IMG/VR virus record: IMGVR_UViG_3300030102_007788 | Location: 97,149-161,148 of that record | Strand: one strand, 5' to 3' | DNA: 64,000 nucleotides | Origin: a virus | Shown: positions 28,057-35,063 of the stretch, piece after piece | Numbering within the stretch: position 1 is the stretch's first letter | Layout of the letters: each line of letters opens with the position of its first letter | Notes under the pieces: generated by a model | What the model was told of the DNA's origin: nothing | What the model saw: the letters and a program-made list of their open reading frames with translations, nothing else | The model's database searches: none | Program-made: the position numbers and the translations under genes

Positions 28057-28386
28057 ATGATAAACAAAGACGTTAAAATAAAAAGAGACTTTTTTGGCAG
28101 GATTGATTTTCAGGGAGCTTTGTTATTTTTAATATATATCTTAAGCTGCATTTACTATGGATTTTTATACGTCTTAAAATGGAGTAGGAATAAATTAAAA
28201 ATAGGAGCAACAATTTTATGTTTTTTGACTATGGGATGTACTGGCAAGTGGGTTTGGCAAGAAGACTACCCTAAACATAAAACGATGTCATTTAAATGCC
28301 CAAGGTGGAATTATAATGAAGCTTACGATGAACTGCACCACATTTATACCACTAAGCAATATAAACCTATAAAAATAAAGAATTAA
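28057..28386 (+). CDS. Membrane protein, 109 aa
   Basis: Starts directly at the ferredoxin stop. Two hydrophobic segments (ALLFLIYILSCIYYGFLYVL and IGATILCFLTMGC) flank a basic loop; the second resembles a lipobox (TMGC), so a shorter secreted lipoprotein form cannot be excluded. Last gene of the cyclase operon. Function unknown. Confidence 0.65.
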   Translation: MINKDVKIKRDFFGRIDFQGALLFLIYILSCIYYGFLYVLKWSRNKLKIGATILCFLTMGCTGKWVWQEDYPKHKTMSFKCPRWNYNEAYDELHHIYTTKQYKPIKIKN

Positions 28387-28727
28387 GATTTCCAGTATTT
28401 GTGAGGATAGTCTGGAGTGTTTTCTTTTATAACAGCCTGAACCCAGCTCACGTCTAAACCTTCGTGATACAAATTGTGGTTAGTAGTGTGCGTATTCGGG
28501 TGAGGTTCCCACCTTCTAGCTAAAGCATACAGTTGATTCTGTTCGTACTGACGAACTGCTGCCAATATGCAAAAGCACCTAAGTAAAGATTTTTTTGGAG
28601 GGGGATTTATACCTCTTTCTATTTTGCGCCACATTTGATAATCTACTTTAAGAAGTCTAGATAATTTTGTAATATTATCAAACTTCCTCATTCTTAATTC
28701 TTTGAGGTATGTGTGAAACTGGTTCAC
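28383..28727 (-). CDS. XRE-type helix-turn-helix regulator, 114 aa
   Basis: Residues about 18-50 (NITKLSRLLKVDYQMWRKIE RG) have the helix-turn-helix shape of Cro/C1-type regulators. The C-terminal part (about 60-114) is unrelated and Trp-rich. It lies at the convergent end of the cyclase operon and shares a promoter with the membrane peptide 28724-28936, so it may control nearby genes; this is inference. Confidence 0.65.
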   Translation of the reverse strand: MNQFHTYLKELRMRKFDNITKLSRLLKVDYQMWRKIERGINPPPKKSLLRCFCILAAVRQYEQNQLYALARRWEPHPNTHTTNHNLYHEGLDVSWVQAVIKENTPDYPHKYWKS

Positions 28728-28936
28728 GGAAGTAGCTTATCTAAAACTTCTTCTTTTAGCTTTTCTTTAGCTTTGTCAGCGGCTTTGTCTACTACTTTCT
28801 CTACAATAGCCTCTTTTGCCGCCTCCTTTGCGTTCTCAGCGACTTTTTCCTTAATTTCCTCTCCCTGTAGCATCCATATAACAAAAACCAACAGAGCGAC
28901 TCCTAGGGCGACTATTAGGATATCCTTTTTCTTCAT
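28724..28936 (-). CDS. Membrane-anchored amphipathic protein, 70 aa
   Basis: MKKKDILIVALGVALLVFVI is one N-terminal transmembrane helix; the rest is a single Lys/Glu/Ala amphipathic helix. Its stop overlaps the regulator's start (ATGA). A GTGTAATAT box lies 6 nt upstream. Confidence 0.7.
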   Translation of the reverse strand: MKKKDILIVALGVALLVFVIWMLQGEEIKEKVAENAKEAAKEAIVEKVVDKAADKAKEKLKEEVLDKLLP

Positions 28937-28942
28937 AAAAAA

Positions 28943-28951
28943 ATATTACAC
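28943..28951 (-). promoter_or_regulatory. Late-type promoter box
   Basis: Minus strand GTGTAATAT, 6 nt before the ATG of 28724-28936; divergent with the box at 28959. Confidence 0.55.
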
Positions 28952-28958
28952 GCAAAAA

Positions 28959-28967
28959 GTGTATAGT
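28959..28967 (+). promoter_or_regulatory. Late-type promoter box
   Basis: GTGTATAGT, 11 nt before the ATG at 28979. Confidence 0.45.
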
Positions 28968-28978
28968 AAATTAGTACC

Positions 28979-29365
28979 ATGTTGGTAAAAAATATTTTCA
29001 AGTATGGACTGATGGCAATTATTGCGTCAGTGTTAACAACCGCCGAAGCCAAACCTAGTAAAGGTAAGGGAAAACCTCGTCCAGAAAAGGTAGATAAAGA
29101 AAAACTTAAAGAAAGATTTAAGGCCGCGGCAGAAAAAAGAAAAAAGCATATCGAAAGTAAAAAACGCCGACATCATTGGAAGGGGAAGAAAATAGACAAT
29201 GAAGAGCTAAATGAGCTTCGGGAAAAAATGAAAGAGCTCCATAAAGAGATGCATGAGCTAAGAAAAAAGCATCGCGAGGAGATGAAGAAAAGAATGGAGC
29301 AGATAAAAAAAGAATTCGCTAATAAGCGCGATAAAGTTATCGACGAGAATAAACCGGGAGAATAA
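28979..29365 (+). CDS. Secreted charged coiled-coil protein, 128 aa
   Basis: An N-terminal signal (YGLMAIIASVLTTAEA) is followed by a very basic linker and a coiled coil made almost only of Lys, Glu, Met, Leu and His. It probably acts in the periplasm. A bidirectional terminator follows. Function unknown. Confidence 0.7.
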   Translation: MLVKNIFKYGLMAIIASVLTTAEAKPSKGKGKPRPEKVDKEKLKERFKAAAEKRKKHIESKKRRHHWKGKKIDNEELNELREKMKELHKEMHELRKKHREEMKKRMEQIKKEFANKRDKVIDENKPGE

Positions 29366-29387
29366 AAATACACATACATAAAAAGAA

Positions 29388-29416
29388 ACCCCCGCATTGC
29401 GCGGGGGTTTTTATTT
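29388..29416. terminator. Bidirectional terminator between convergent genes
   Basis: ACCCCCGC-ATTGC-GCGGGGGT with TTTTT on one side and an A-rich run on the other. Confidence 0.8.
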
Positions 29417-29431
29417 TTCATTGAGTTAGAG

Positions 29432-29995
29432 TTAGTATAGCTCTGAATAATCAAGCGATGCATCTGCTTCGCTTACCTTAACTCCGAATTTTTTAGCTGC
29501 GGCTTTAATTTTTTTCAAGGCCGATTTTTTAGCTTCCTCACTAATTTTTGTTTGGTTTAGTCTGGCCAATGCGTTGCGTACATGAGCCGCATCATTTATA
29601 GGAAGGTGTCTTAATGATCGAGGGACAGTCTTACCCTCGTCGTCTTTTTTTCCACCGGGTTCAATGTATGCAAATTCTGAATCAGGGAGATCGTTTTTGT
29701 TTTTAGTTGACAAAACTGCGCTCTCCATTTCTTTTAGATTTTTCTTATCGTATTTCTCGTCTTTTTTAATATCATGGATTTCGACACTCTTTTTTTCTGA
29801 GGGCTTGCCCTTTTTAAGCTTTTTGATTTTACTGTCATCATCTTTTAAGGCATCTTTTTCGTGCTCTTTTTTTTCTTTCTTATCGTCACGTTTAAGCTCT
29901 TTAGTATCGATTTTTTCGTACTGTTTCTTAGTCATGGCAGCTTCTTGTTCTTCGCGCCATTTAACAATCTGTTCTGAGAAATCAATTTCTTTCAT
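29432..29995 (-). CDS. Phage protein with DUF6582-like C-terminus, 187 aa
   Basis: The first 90 residues are a Lys/Asp/Glu-rich disordered segment. The C-terminal part LPDSEFAYIEPGGKKDDEGK, PRSLRHLPIND, HVRNALARLNQT and KKIKAAAKKFGVKV matches a small conserved domain often found attached to phage head or prohead-protease proteins. Exact role unknown; a head-assembly partner is likely. Confidence 0.7.
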   Translation of the reverse strand: MKEIDFSEQIVKWREEQEAAMTKKQYEKIDTKELKRDDKKEKKEHEKDALKDDDSKIKKLKKGKPSEKKSVEIHDIKKDEKYDKKNLKEMESAVLSTKNKNDLPDSEFAYIEPGGKKDDEGKTVPRSLRHLPINDAAHVRNALARLNQTKISEEAKKSALKKIKAAAKKFGVKVSEADASLDYSELY

Positions 29996-30005
29996 GTTTC
30001 TAAAT

Positions 30006-30305
30006 TTATTTTACACTTTTTTTAGGGGTCATTTCCATTAATTTTCCAGCTGGTTCCCATAAACTTACGGGAGCGTTAGTTCTGACAGATAAATTTTCAG
30101 GCTTTAACAACACTGCTCCCGGGGCATTAGTTTTAATTATTGGTTTACCCATATTTTCTTTATCTTTGTAATAATCCATTTCCACTTGAAAAAAGGCGGG
30201 GACAGAAAATCTAACTTTTTCCAACCTACCTTTTTTGTCAACTGACATGCAGCCTTTTGCGCCTAAGCTTATAAATATTATACATAAAAATAGTGTTTTT
30301 TTCAT
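30006..30305 (-). CDS. Lipoprotein, 99 aa
   Basis: MKKTLFLCIIFISLGAKGCM is a lipoprotein signal with lipobox GAKGC. The mature part is polar and basic. It overlaps the MscS-like gene by 4 bases (ATGA), so the two are probably made together in the envelope. Function unknown. Confidence 0.75.
   Translation of the reverse strand: MKKTLFLCIIFISLGAKGCMSVDKKGRLEKVRFSVPAFFQVEMDYYKDKENMGKPIIKTNAPGAVLLKPENLSVRTNAPVSLWEPAGKLMEMTPKKSVK
30008..30016 (-). promoter_or_regulatory. Late-type promoter box
   Basis: Minus strand GTGTAAAAT, 12 nt before the ATG of 29432-29995. Confidence 0.45.
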
Positions 30306-30814
30306 TTTTTACTTCTTGTTCTTCTGGTAGGTTTTTCTACCACTTCAACCTGCATAGGCGGAGGATTTACGGGAACTTCTTCCCAGCCAACAAAACTGGG
30401 ATCACTAGCTTTTGGTAAATAAGCATCTCCGCCATTTTTAGGTAAAGTCTTTTCAATAGTAAGCTGTTTTAACTGCTCATTTGGCACCAACATCTTAGTT
30501 TTGCGGTCTGTCATGTAGAAAACCGTATTACGAATTCCGACCCGAACTATACGGGCTTGACGACCAGAAATATAAATGATATCGTCATTGTTAAAATTAT
30601 TTCCCATAAATACAAGTATACCTTGAGCAAAATTCATTATCATGTCTTTTGCCATTATGGTTATAATAGCTATCATCAATAGCCATCCATATTCCCCAAT
30701 AAGGCTTTCCAAAAAGCCTTCCACATTTTCTTTATTCATCCCTCCGTCAGACAATTGATTCAAATTTGTGCCTAAGTTGACTAACTGCGGGATTGCGTTT
30801 GTAATCTCTTCCAT
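30302..30814 (-). CDS. Mini MscS-like membrane protein, 170 aa
   Basis: One transmembrane stretch (GWLLMIAIITIMAKDMIM) runs into NFAQGILVFMGNNFNNDDII, YISGRQARIVRVGIRNTVFY and KTKMLVPNEQL. This reproduces the pore helix (TM3) and the beta domain of the small mechanosensitive channel MscS, without TM1-TM2 and the C-terminal alpha/beta domain; a Pro-rich basic tail replaces it. E. coli MscS has about 286 residues. It may make a pore or a dominant partner of the host channel. Confidence 0.7.
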   Translation of the reverse strand: MEEITNAIPQLVNLGTNLNQLSDGGMNKENVEGFLESLIGEYGWLLMIAIITIMAKDMIMNFAQGILVFMGNNFNNDDIIYISGRQARIVRVGIRNTVFYMTDRKTKMLVPNEQLKQLTIEKTLPKNGGDAYLPKASDPSFVGWEEVPVNPPPMQVEVVEKPTRRTRSKK

Positions 30815-30827
30815 GACTTTTCCTTTA

Positions 30828-30836
30828 ACATTACAC
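30828..30836 (-). promoter_or_regulatory. Late-type promoter box
   Basis: Minus strand GTGTAATGT, 13 nt before ATG with AGGAAA between; divergent from the phoH box. Confidence 0.5.
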
Positions 30837-30843
30837 TAAAACC

Positions 30844-30852
30844 GTGTATTAT
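30844..30852 (+). promoter_or_regulatory. Late-type promoter box of phoH
   Basis: GTGTATTAT, 7 nt before the ATG at 30860. Confidence 0.5.
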
Positions 30853-30859
30853 ATTACTG

Positions 30860-31621
30860 ATGTCAAAAGTAAAACGTGCAGGAGACTTTGAGTCTCTTGA
30901 AGTTAGCGACGGGAGAGTCAAGATCCATCAGAGGGATCCAATTAAACCAAAAGACAATTTTTATATAGAAGAATTGCCTTGGACAGAAAAACAAAAACGA
31001 TTTATAGACTTATCTTTAGACAAAAATACTAGGTTGATATTATGTAAAGGTCCAGCGGGTAGCTCTAAAACACTTTCTGCTGTATATTCAGCACTGCACC
31101 TTTTGAACAACTCAAAAGTTTCTGATGTTATCTACATGCGCTCAGCGGTAGAAAGTTCCGACTCTCGATTAGGTTTCCTCCCCGGAGACGCAGATGAGAA
31201 ACTTCATTATTATAATTTACCTTTTATGGATAAATTAGACGAGCTCTTGAGTGAAGAGACTGTAAAAAAACTACAAAAAGAAAAAAGGGTTTCAATACAC
31301 CCTGTCAACTTTGCGAGAGGTATGAGCTGGAACGGAAAAGCTATTCTTTTAGATGAAGCTCAAAATAGTTCTTTTCGTGAAATTGTTACAGTTTTAACAA
31401 GAATAGGTAAGTATTCCAGATGCTTTATTATGGCTGACCCTATGCAAACAGACTTAAAAAATGGAAACAGAGGAGGCTTTGAAAAATTATTCGCGGCTTT
31501 TAATGATGACGAAAGTAAGAGTATGGGAATTCATACTTTTGAATTCAATGCTGATGATATTGTTAGATCAGAGCTAACTAAGTTTATTGTGGAAAAAGTG
31601 AATACTATTGAGACTCATTAA
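30860..31621 (+). CDS. phoH: PhoH-like ATPase
   Basis: The 253-residue protein has the PhoH P-loop domain: WTEKQKRFIDL near the N-terminus, Walker A GPAGSSKT (about 64-71), VIYMRSAVE, Walker B ILLDEAQN (about 162-169) and the sensor segment FIMADPMQTDL. PhoH is widespread in marine phages; its cellular task (RNA- or DNA-related ATPase) is unresolved. No pho box was identified upstream. The 3' end overlaps the convergent gene by 17 bases. Confidence 0.9.
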   Translation: MSKVKRAGDFESLEVSDGRVKIHQRDPIKPKDNFYIEELPWTEKQKRFIDLSLDKNTRLILCKGPAGSSKTLSAVYSALHLLNNSKVSDVIYMRSAVESSDSRLGFLPGDADEKLHYYNLPFMDKLDELLSEETVKKLQKEKRVSIHPVNFARGMSWNGKAILLDEAQNSSFREIVTVLTRIGKYSRCFIMADPMQTDLKNGNRGGFEKLFAAFNDDESKSMGIHTFEFNADDIVRSELTKFIVEKVNTIETH

Positions 31622-31928
31622 CATTTTCTTCAATCAATTTAGCAGCTAAAGCTGAAAATTTTCTGACTTTATACTCGGGAATATCCCAGAAGAAAGCGTG
31701 AGTTAATTCTTCTATAAGAACGCTCATTTTCCTTCTGTCTTTTAACTTTGGGTCAATAAGGATTGTGGGGCTATCTAATTCTGGATTGCCGCACAAACCG
31801 TCAGCGTTGTATTTATAATGAGGTTTTCTCCATATTAGCTTATACTCTATACCGTCTGAATTGGTGAATTTCGAGCTTCGCATACCTAAAAGGTAATACA
31901 CTTTTTTTGAAAAAGGTTTAATTTTCAT
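31605..31928 (-). CDS. Zincin-like protein with altered active site, 107 aa
   Basis: The segment MSVLIEELTHAFFWDIPE takes the place where small phage zincins usually have VLIHELLHA followed by Asp/Glu. The first His of HExxH is Glu here (EELTH), so metal binding and catalysis are doubtful. The N-terminal half is basic. Function unknown. Confidence 0.6.
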   Translation of the reverse strand: MKIKPFSKKVYYLLGMRSSKFTNSDGIEYKLIWRKPHYKYNADGLCGNPELDSPTILIDPKLKDRRKMSVLIEELTHAFFWDIPEYKVRKFSALAAKLIEENVNESQ

Positions 31929-31939
31929 TAGTATATATA

Positions 31940-31948
31940 GTGTAATAT
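31940..31948 (+). promoter_or_regulatory. Late-type promoter box of the packaging operon
   Basis: GTGTAATAT, 6 nt before the ATG at 31955. Confidence 0.55.
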
Positions 31949-31954
31949 TTTTTT

Positions 31955-32356
31955 ATGAAAGCGTATTGTCCAGACTGTGGCTCAGCCACAGAGTACTCGT
32001 TACAGAAGCCTAAATTTTGTGCTTCTTGCGGTAGCTCTTTTTCTATTGCGTCTTCCGCGCCAAGTAAAAAGATTTTTAAAACTGCCGCTAAAGTTGTTAA
32101 ATCAAAACCTAAAGTGGAGTTTATGGAAGAGGAAGAGGAGTCTTTTAACATTCCTCAGATAGATAAGCTGGATGTAAGCTTTACATCGTCTTCATTTGCT
32201 AAATCAAATAAGCTGGGTGACATTGTAGGGTCTAACGTCGATGGTGATCGAGAAGAGTTTACTAGGGAAAAAGATACTTCTTATTCTCTGGAAAGCTTCG
32301 AGCAGGACTTCATGAGGGATGCAGGGAGTTCACGTAGACCGGATGCCGAAAGCTAA
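31955..32356 (+). CDS. Zinc-ribbon protein, 133 aa
   Basis: YCPDCGSATEYSL and KFCASCGSSFS form an N-terminal zinc ribbon (about residues 4-26); the rest is acidic and disordered. It overlaps the sigma-factor gene. First gene of the forward late operon; a regulatory partner of the sigma factor is possible. Confidence 0.75.
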   Translation: MKAYCPDCGSATEYSLQKPKFCASCGSSFSIASSAPSKKIFKTAAKVVKSKPKVEFMEEEEESFNIPQIDKLDVSFTSSSFAKSNKLGDIVGSNVDGDREEFTREKDTSYSLESFEQDFMRDAGSSRRPDAES

Positions 32357-33026
32357 AATAAAATTTGAAGATTATATTGAACAGATAGATGCAGAGATAA
32401 AAAAAAGAAGATCCAAGTGGAATTTGACAGCGCTTTCTTGGATGGACTTTGATGACGTATCTCAAATCCTGAGGATTCATATATTTAAAAAGTGGCATTT
32501 GTATGATACAAAAAAGCCCCTCAATCCTTGGATCAATAGGATTATATCTAATCAGATAAAAAATCTTATACGTAACAATTACGGTAACTATTGTCGACCT
32601 TGCTTAAAATGTGCGGCAGCAGAGGCGGGGGACTTATGTTACATATACGGTAAACAAAGTGAGGCGTGCCCTTTGTTTGCAAATTGGTCTAGAACTAAAA
32701 AACAAGCTTACAACGCTAAACTTCCTGTATCAATAAACGATCACACTTACGAAATAAATTCTACAGAGTATAGCGATATAGACATCTTAGGCGTTATGGA
32801 TAGAATTAGCGCCAAGATGAAAGAAGTTTTAAAACCCGCCGAATGGAAAATTTACCAAGCTCTCTACATAGAGCATATGTCAGAGGAAGACGCTGCTACC
32901 TTGATGGGGTACAAGACTAATGAGAAAAATAGAGTTCCCGGGTATAAGCAAATCAAGAACGTAAAAAAAGCTATAATTAAAAAAGTAAAACGGATGCTGG
33001 AAGATGGAGAGATAGAAATCTTATGA
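32343..33026 (+). CDS. Phage sigma factor-like protein, 227 aa
   Basis: The segment WMDFDDVSQILRIHIFKKWH, DTKKPLNPWINRIISNQIKN and LIRNNYGNYCRPC corresponds to sigma-70 region 2 as seen in T4 gp55-like late sigma factors; a Cys-rich insertion (CLKCAAAEAGDLCYIYGKQ) follows, then a helix-turn-helix region 4-like part (EWKIYQALYIEHMSEEDAAT). It should direct host RNA polymerase to phage late promoters. The start MPKAKIKFED at 32343 overlaps the previous gene by 14 bases; an in-frame ATG at 32319 is possible. Confidence 0.75.
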   Translation: MPKAKIKFEDYIEQIDAEIKKRRSKWNLTALSWMDFDDVSQILRIHIFKKWHLYDTKKPLNPWINRIISNQIKNLIRNNYGNYCRPCLKCAAAEAGDLCYIYGKQSEACPLFANWSRTKKQAYNAKLPVSINDHTYEINSTEYSDIDILGVMDRISAKMKEVLKPAEWKIYQALYIEHMSEEDAATLMGYKTNEKNRVPGYKQIKNVKKAIIKKVKRMLEDGEIEIL

Positions 33027-34132
33027 GCTCTAAAAATGTAAAACTTACTGAAGATCAAGAACTTGCGATCCTTGAAGAATGGAACAAAAGAAATGAACCA
33101 CCATACATCTCCGAATTAATTGAGTTAGCGTTCCCTGATATTCCTGACGAGAGAAAAAATGGAAGGTCAAAAGAGGGGAGAGCAGTAAAAGAGTTTTTAG
33201 CAAGAAAAAGCTTAGAGGCGCGGGTTACTAGTAAGCATTATCCAAAAGAGAGAACAGAGCTAACAGAAGATCAAAAAGAATTTATCTACAATAACTGCGG
33301 GGCCATGAGGCCTATGGAACTCGCTAAAGTAGTTTTTGATGATCCAAAAATTTCCTCTTTAGACCTAAGGTATAAAGTACTTATAGAATACTATAACACA
33401 ATCGATAACAAGGTCAAGTACTCAGATATAACAAATGAAGATGCCTCTGTGGAAGGTGGGTATGCCCCACCAAAATCTGAAAGTAGAGCTTTGGTTAGAG
33501 TTAACAAATATGTTCACAACGGAATCAACAAAGACAAATTAACTTCTAAGGATAAGAAAAATTTGGCGACCTTAATCGGTTATATGCACACCTACAGATT
33601 CCTTCATCAAATAGGCACCTATGGTATAGAAACAGATAGAGAGTTATTTGAGAGTAGTTTTGTTAGGTATACTTGGGACAAAGATGATTTAACCCAAGAA
33701 GAAGTAGACCAGTATATCGTACTTTCAGCCGAGGTGGTAATTGCTTCTAACATTCAACGTCGAGTAGAAAGGCTCCAAACCCTGCTGGATCAAAACGCAG
33801 AAGATACAGAAGGACGTAAGATGGCTATGAGTTTGGTCGAAGCTATTAACACTGCGCAAACTGAATACAACCAATGCGTTAACAGACAGACTAAACTCCT
33901 CAACGAACTGAAAGAAAAAAGAAGCCAGAGAATGAGTAAGATGATGCAAGACTCTGCTTCGATTTTAAATCTAGTGGAACTTTGGAAAGATGAAGAGTCT
34001 AGAAATAAAATGATTAAACTTGCCGATTTAAGGCGGCAAAATGTTTCTTCTGAGATTGAAAGGTTAAGCAGTATGGAGGAAATCAAATCTAGAATTTTAG
34101 GGATAAGTGAAGAAGAAGTTTTAAATGGCTAG
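33023..34132 (+). CDS. Putative small terminase or packaging protein, 369 aa
   Basis: The N-terminal part (SSKNVKLTEDQELAILEEWN, then PYISELIELAFPDIP) looks like a helix-turn-helix, and a long coiled coil follows in the C-terminal half (IQRRVERLQTLLDQ ... LLNELKEKRSQRM). Position upstream of the large terminase in the same operon, with overlapping ends, suggests a DNA-recognition subunit. The assignment rests on context and layout. Confidence 0.5.
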   Translation: MSSKNVKLTEDQELAILEEWNKRNEPPYISELIELAFPDIPDERKNGRSKEGRAVKEFLARKSLEARVTSKHYPKERTELTEDQKEFIYNNCGAMRPMELAKVVFDDPKISSLDLRYKVLIEYYNTIDNKVKYSDITNEDASVEGGYAPPKSESRALVRVNKYVHNGINKDKLTSKDKKNLATLIGYMHTYRFLHQIGTYGIETDRELFESSFVRYTWDKDDLTQEEVDQYIVLSAEVVIASNIQRRVERLQTLLDQNAEDTEGRKMAMSLVEAINTAQTEYNQCVNRQTKLLNELKEKRSQRMSKMMQDSASILNLVELWKDEESRNKMIKLADLRRQNVSSEIERLSSMEEIKSRILGISEEEVLNG

Positions 34133-35063
34133 CTGTAAAATATGTGGAAAAGAGTTTGAGAAAGATAAAGGCCTTCACTTGCATCTGAAGGCTCATAAAA
34201 TTTCTGTTAAAGACTATTATCAAAAGCATTATCCTCGATACGATTTACATACAAAAGATTTAATAAAATTTAAAAACAAAGAACAGTATTTCTCGGCTGA
34301 CTTCAACAATAAATCCAATTTAAAATACTGGCTTAAAAAAGCTCCAATAAAAAAAGCGCAAGAATATTGCCGAAACCTTTTGGAAAAAAGGCGTAAAGAA
34401 AAAAATATTGAGTACGCTCCCACTGAGGTTGAGTTAAGAACATTACCTTTCCCTCCCATTCCATATTATGAAGTTATATTTGGAGATTACTATAAATTGT
34501 GTGAAGATATAGGTTTAAAAAATAAATTGTCTCCATTGCCTAAGAACATGCAGTTTGAAGAGAATTATACAAAAGATCATTTAATCTATATAGACTCTCG
34601 AGAGCAGAAACCTCTAAATATCTCGGATTTTCCAACAGAAGTTAAAGGGCTAAAGTTTGGAGATTATTGCCTAAACGATAAAAGTAAAACTCATAATACT
34701 TATATAGAAAGAAAGTCTGTTCCCGATTTAATTGGTACTCTAAGCTCAGGGCTAGAAAGGTTTAAGAATGAAATAAACAGAGCAGCCGAAGAGGAGGCCT
34801 ATATGGTTATCTTGGTAGAAAGGAAGCTTGAAGAATGCTTAGCTTTTAACAGATTAGCTCACGTCTATAAAAAAAATACAAGAGTAACCCCAGACTTTAT
34901 TTTTCATAATGTTCGAGACCTTATACAGGAATTTCCCCACATTCAGTTTCTATTTGCTAATGGTAGAAAAGAGTGCGTAAGGATAGTAAAAAAACTTTTA
35001 TTGTCTGATGTTTTAAAAGATAAATTTGATTTACAGTTAGCTTATGATTTAGAATTATTATAA
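34125..35063 (+). CDS. C2H2 zinc finger-ERCC4 nuclease, 312 aa
   Basis: Residues 4-24 form a C2H2 finger (CKICGKEFEKDKGLHLHLKAH). Residues about 153-300 form an ERCC4/XPF-type nuclease: IYIDSREQKPL (Asp157, Glu160), GLKFGDYCL (Gly179-Asp180) and YIERKSVPDLIG with the GDx(n)ERKxxxD signature (Glu195, Arg196, Lys197, Asp201). Such enzymes cut branched or flap DNA. It overlaps both the putative small terminase and the large terminase (TAATG), so it is made together with the packaging motor and may trim branched concatemers before packaging. Confidence 0.85.
   Translation: MASCKICGKEFEKDKGLHLHLKAHKISVKDYYQKHYPRYDLHTKDLIKFKNKEQYFSADFNNKSNLKYWLKKAPIKKAQEYCRNLLEKRRKEKNIEYAPTEVELRTLPFPPIPYYEVIFGDYYKLCEDIGLKNKLSPLPKNMQFEENYTKDHLIYIDSREQKPLNISDFPTEVKGLKFGDYCLNDKSKTHNTYIERKSVPDLIGTLSSGLERFKNEINRAAEEEAYMVILVERKLEECLAFNRLAHVYKKNTRVTPDFIFHNVRDLIQEFPHIQFLFANGRKECVRIVKKLLLSDVLKDKFDLQLAYDLELL

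Noticed and set aside
32319-32342. Earlier ATG for the sigma factor gene
   Set aside because: The extra eight residues (MQGVHVDR) overlap the preceding gene further and do not add to the sigma domain; kept as an alternative only.
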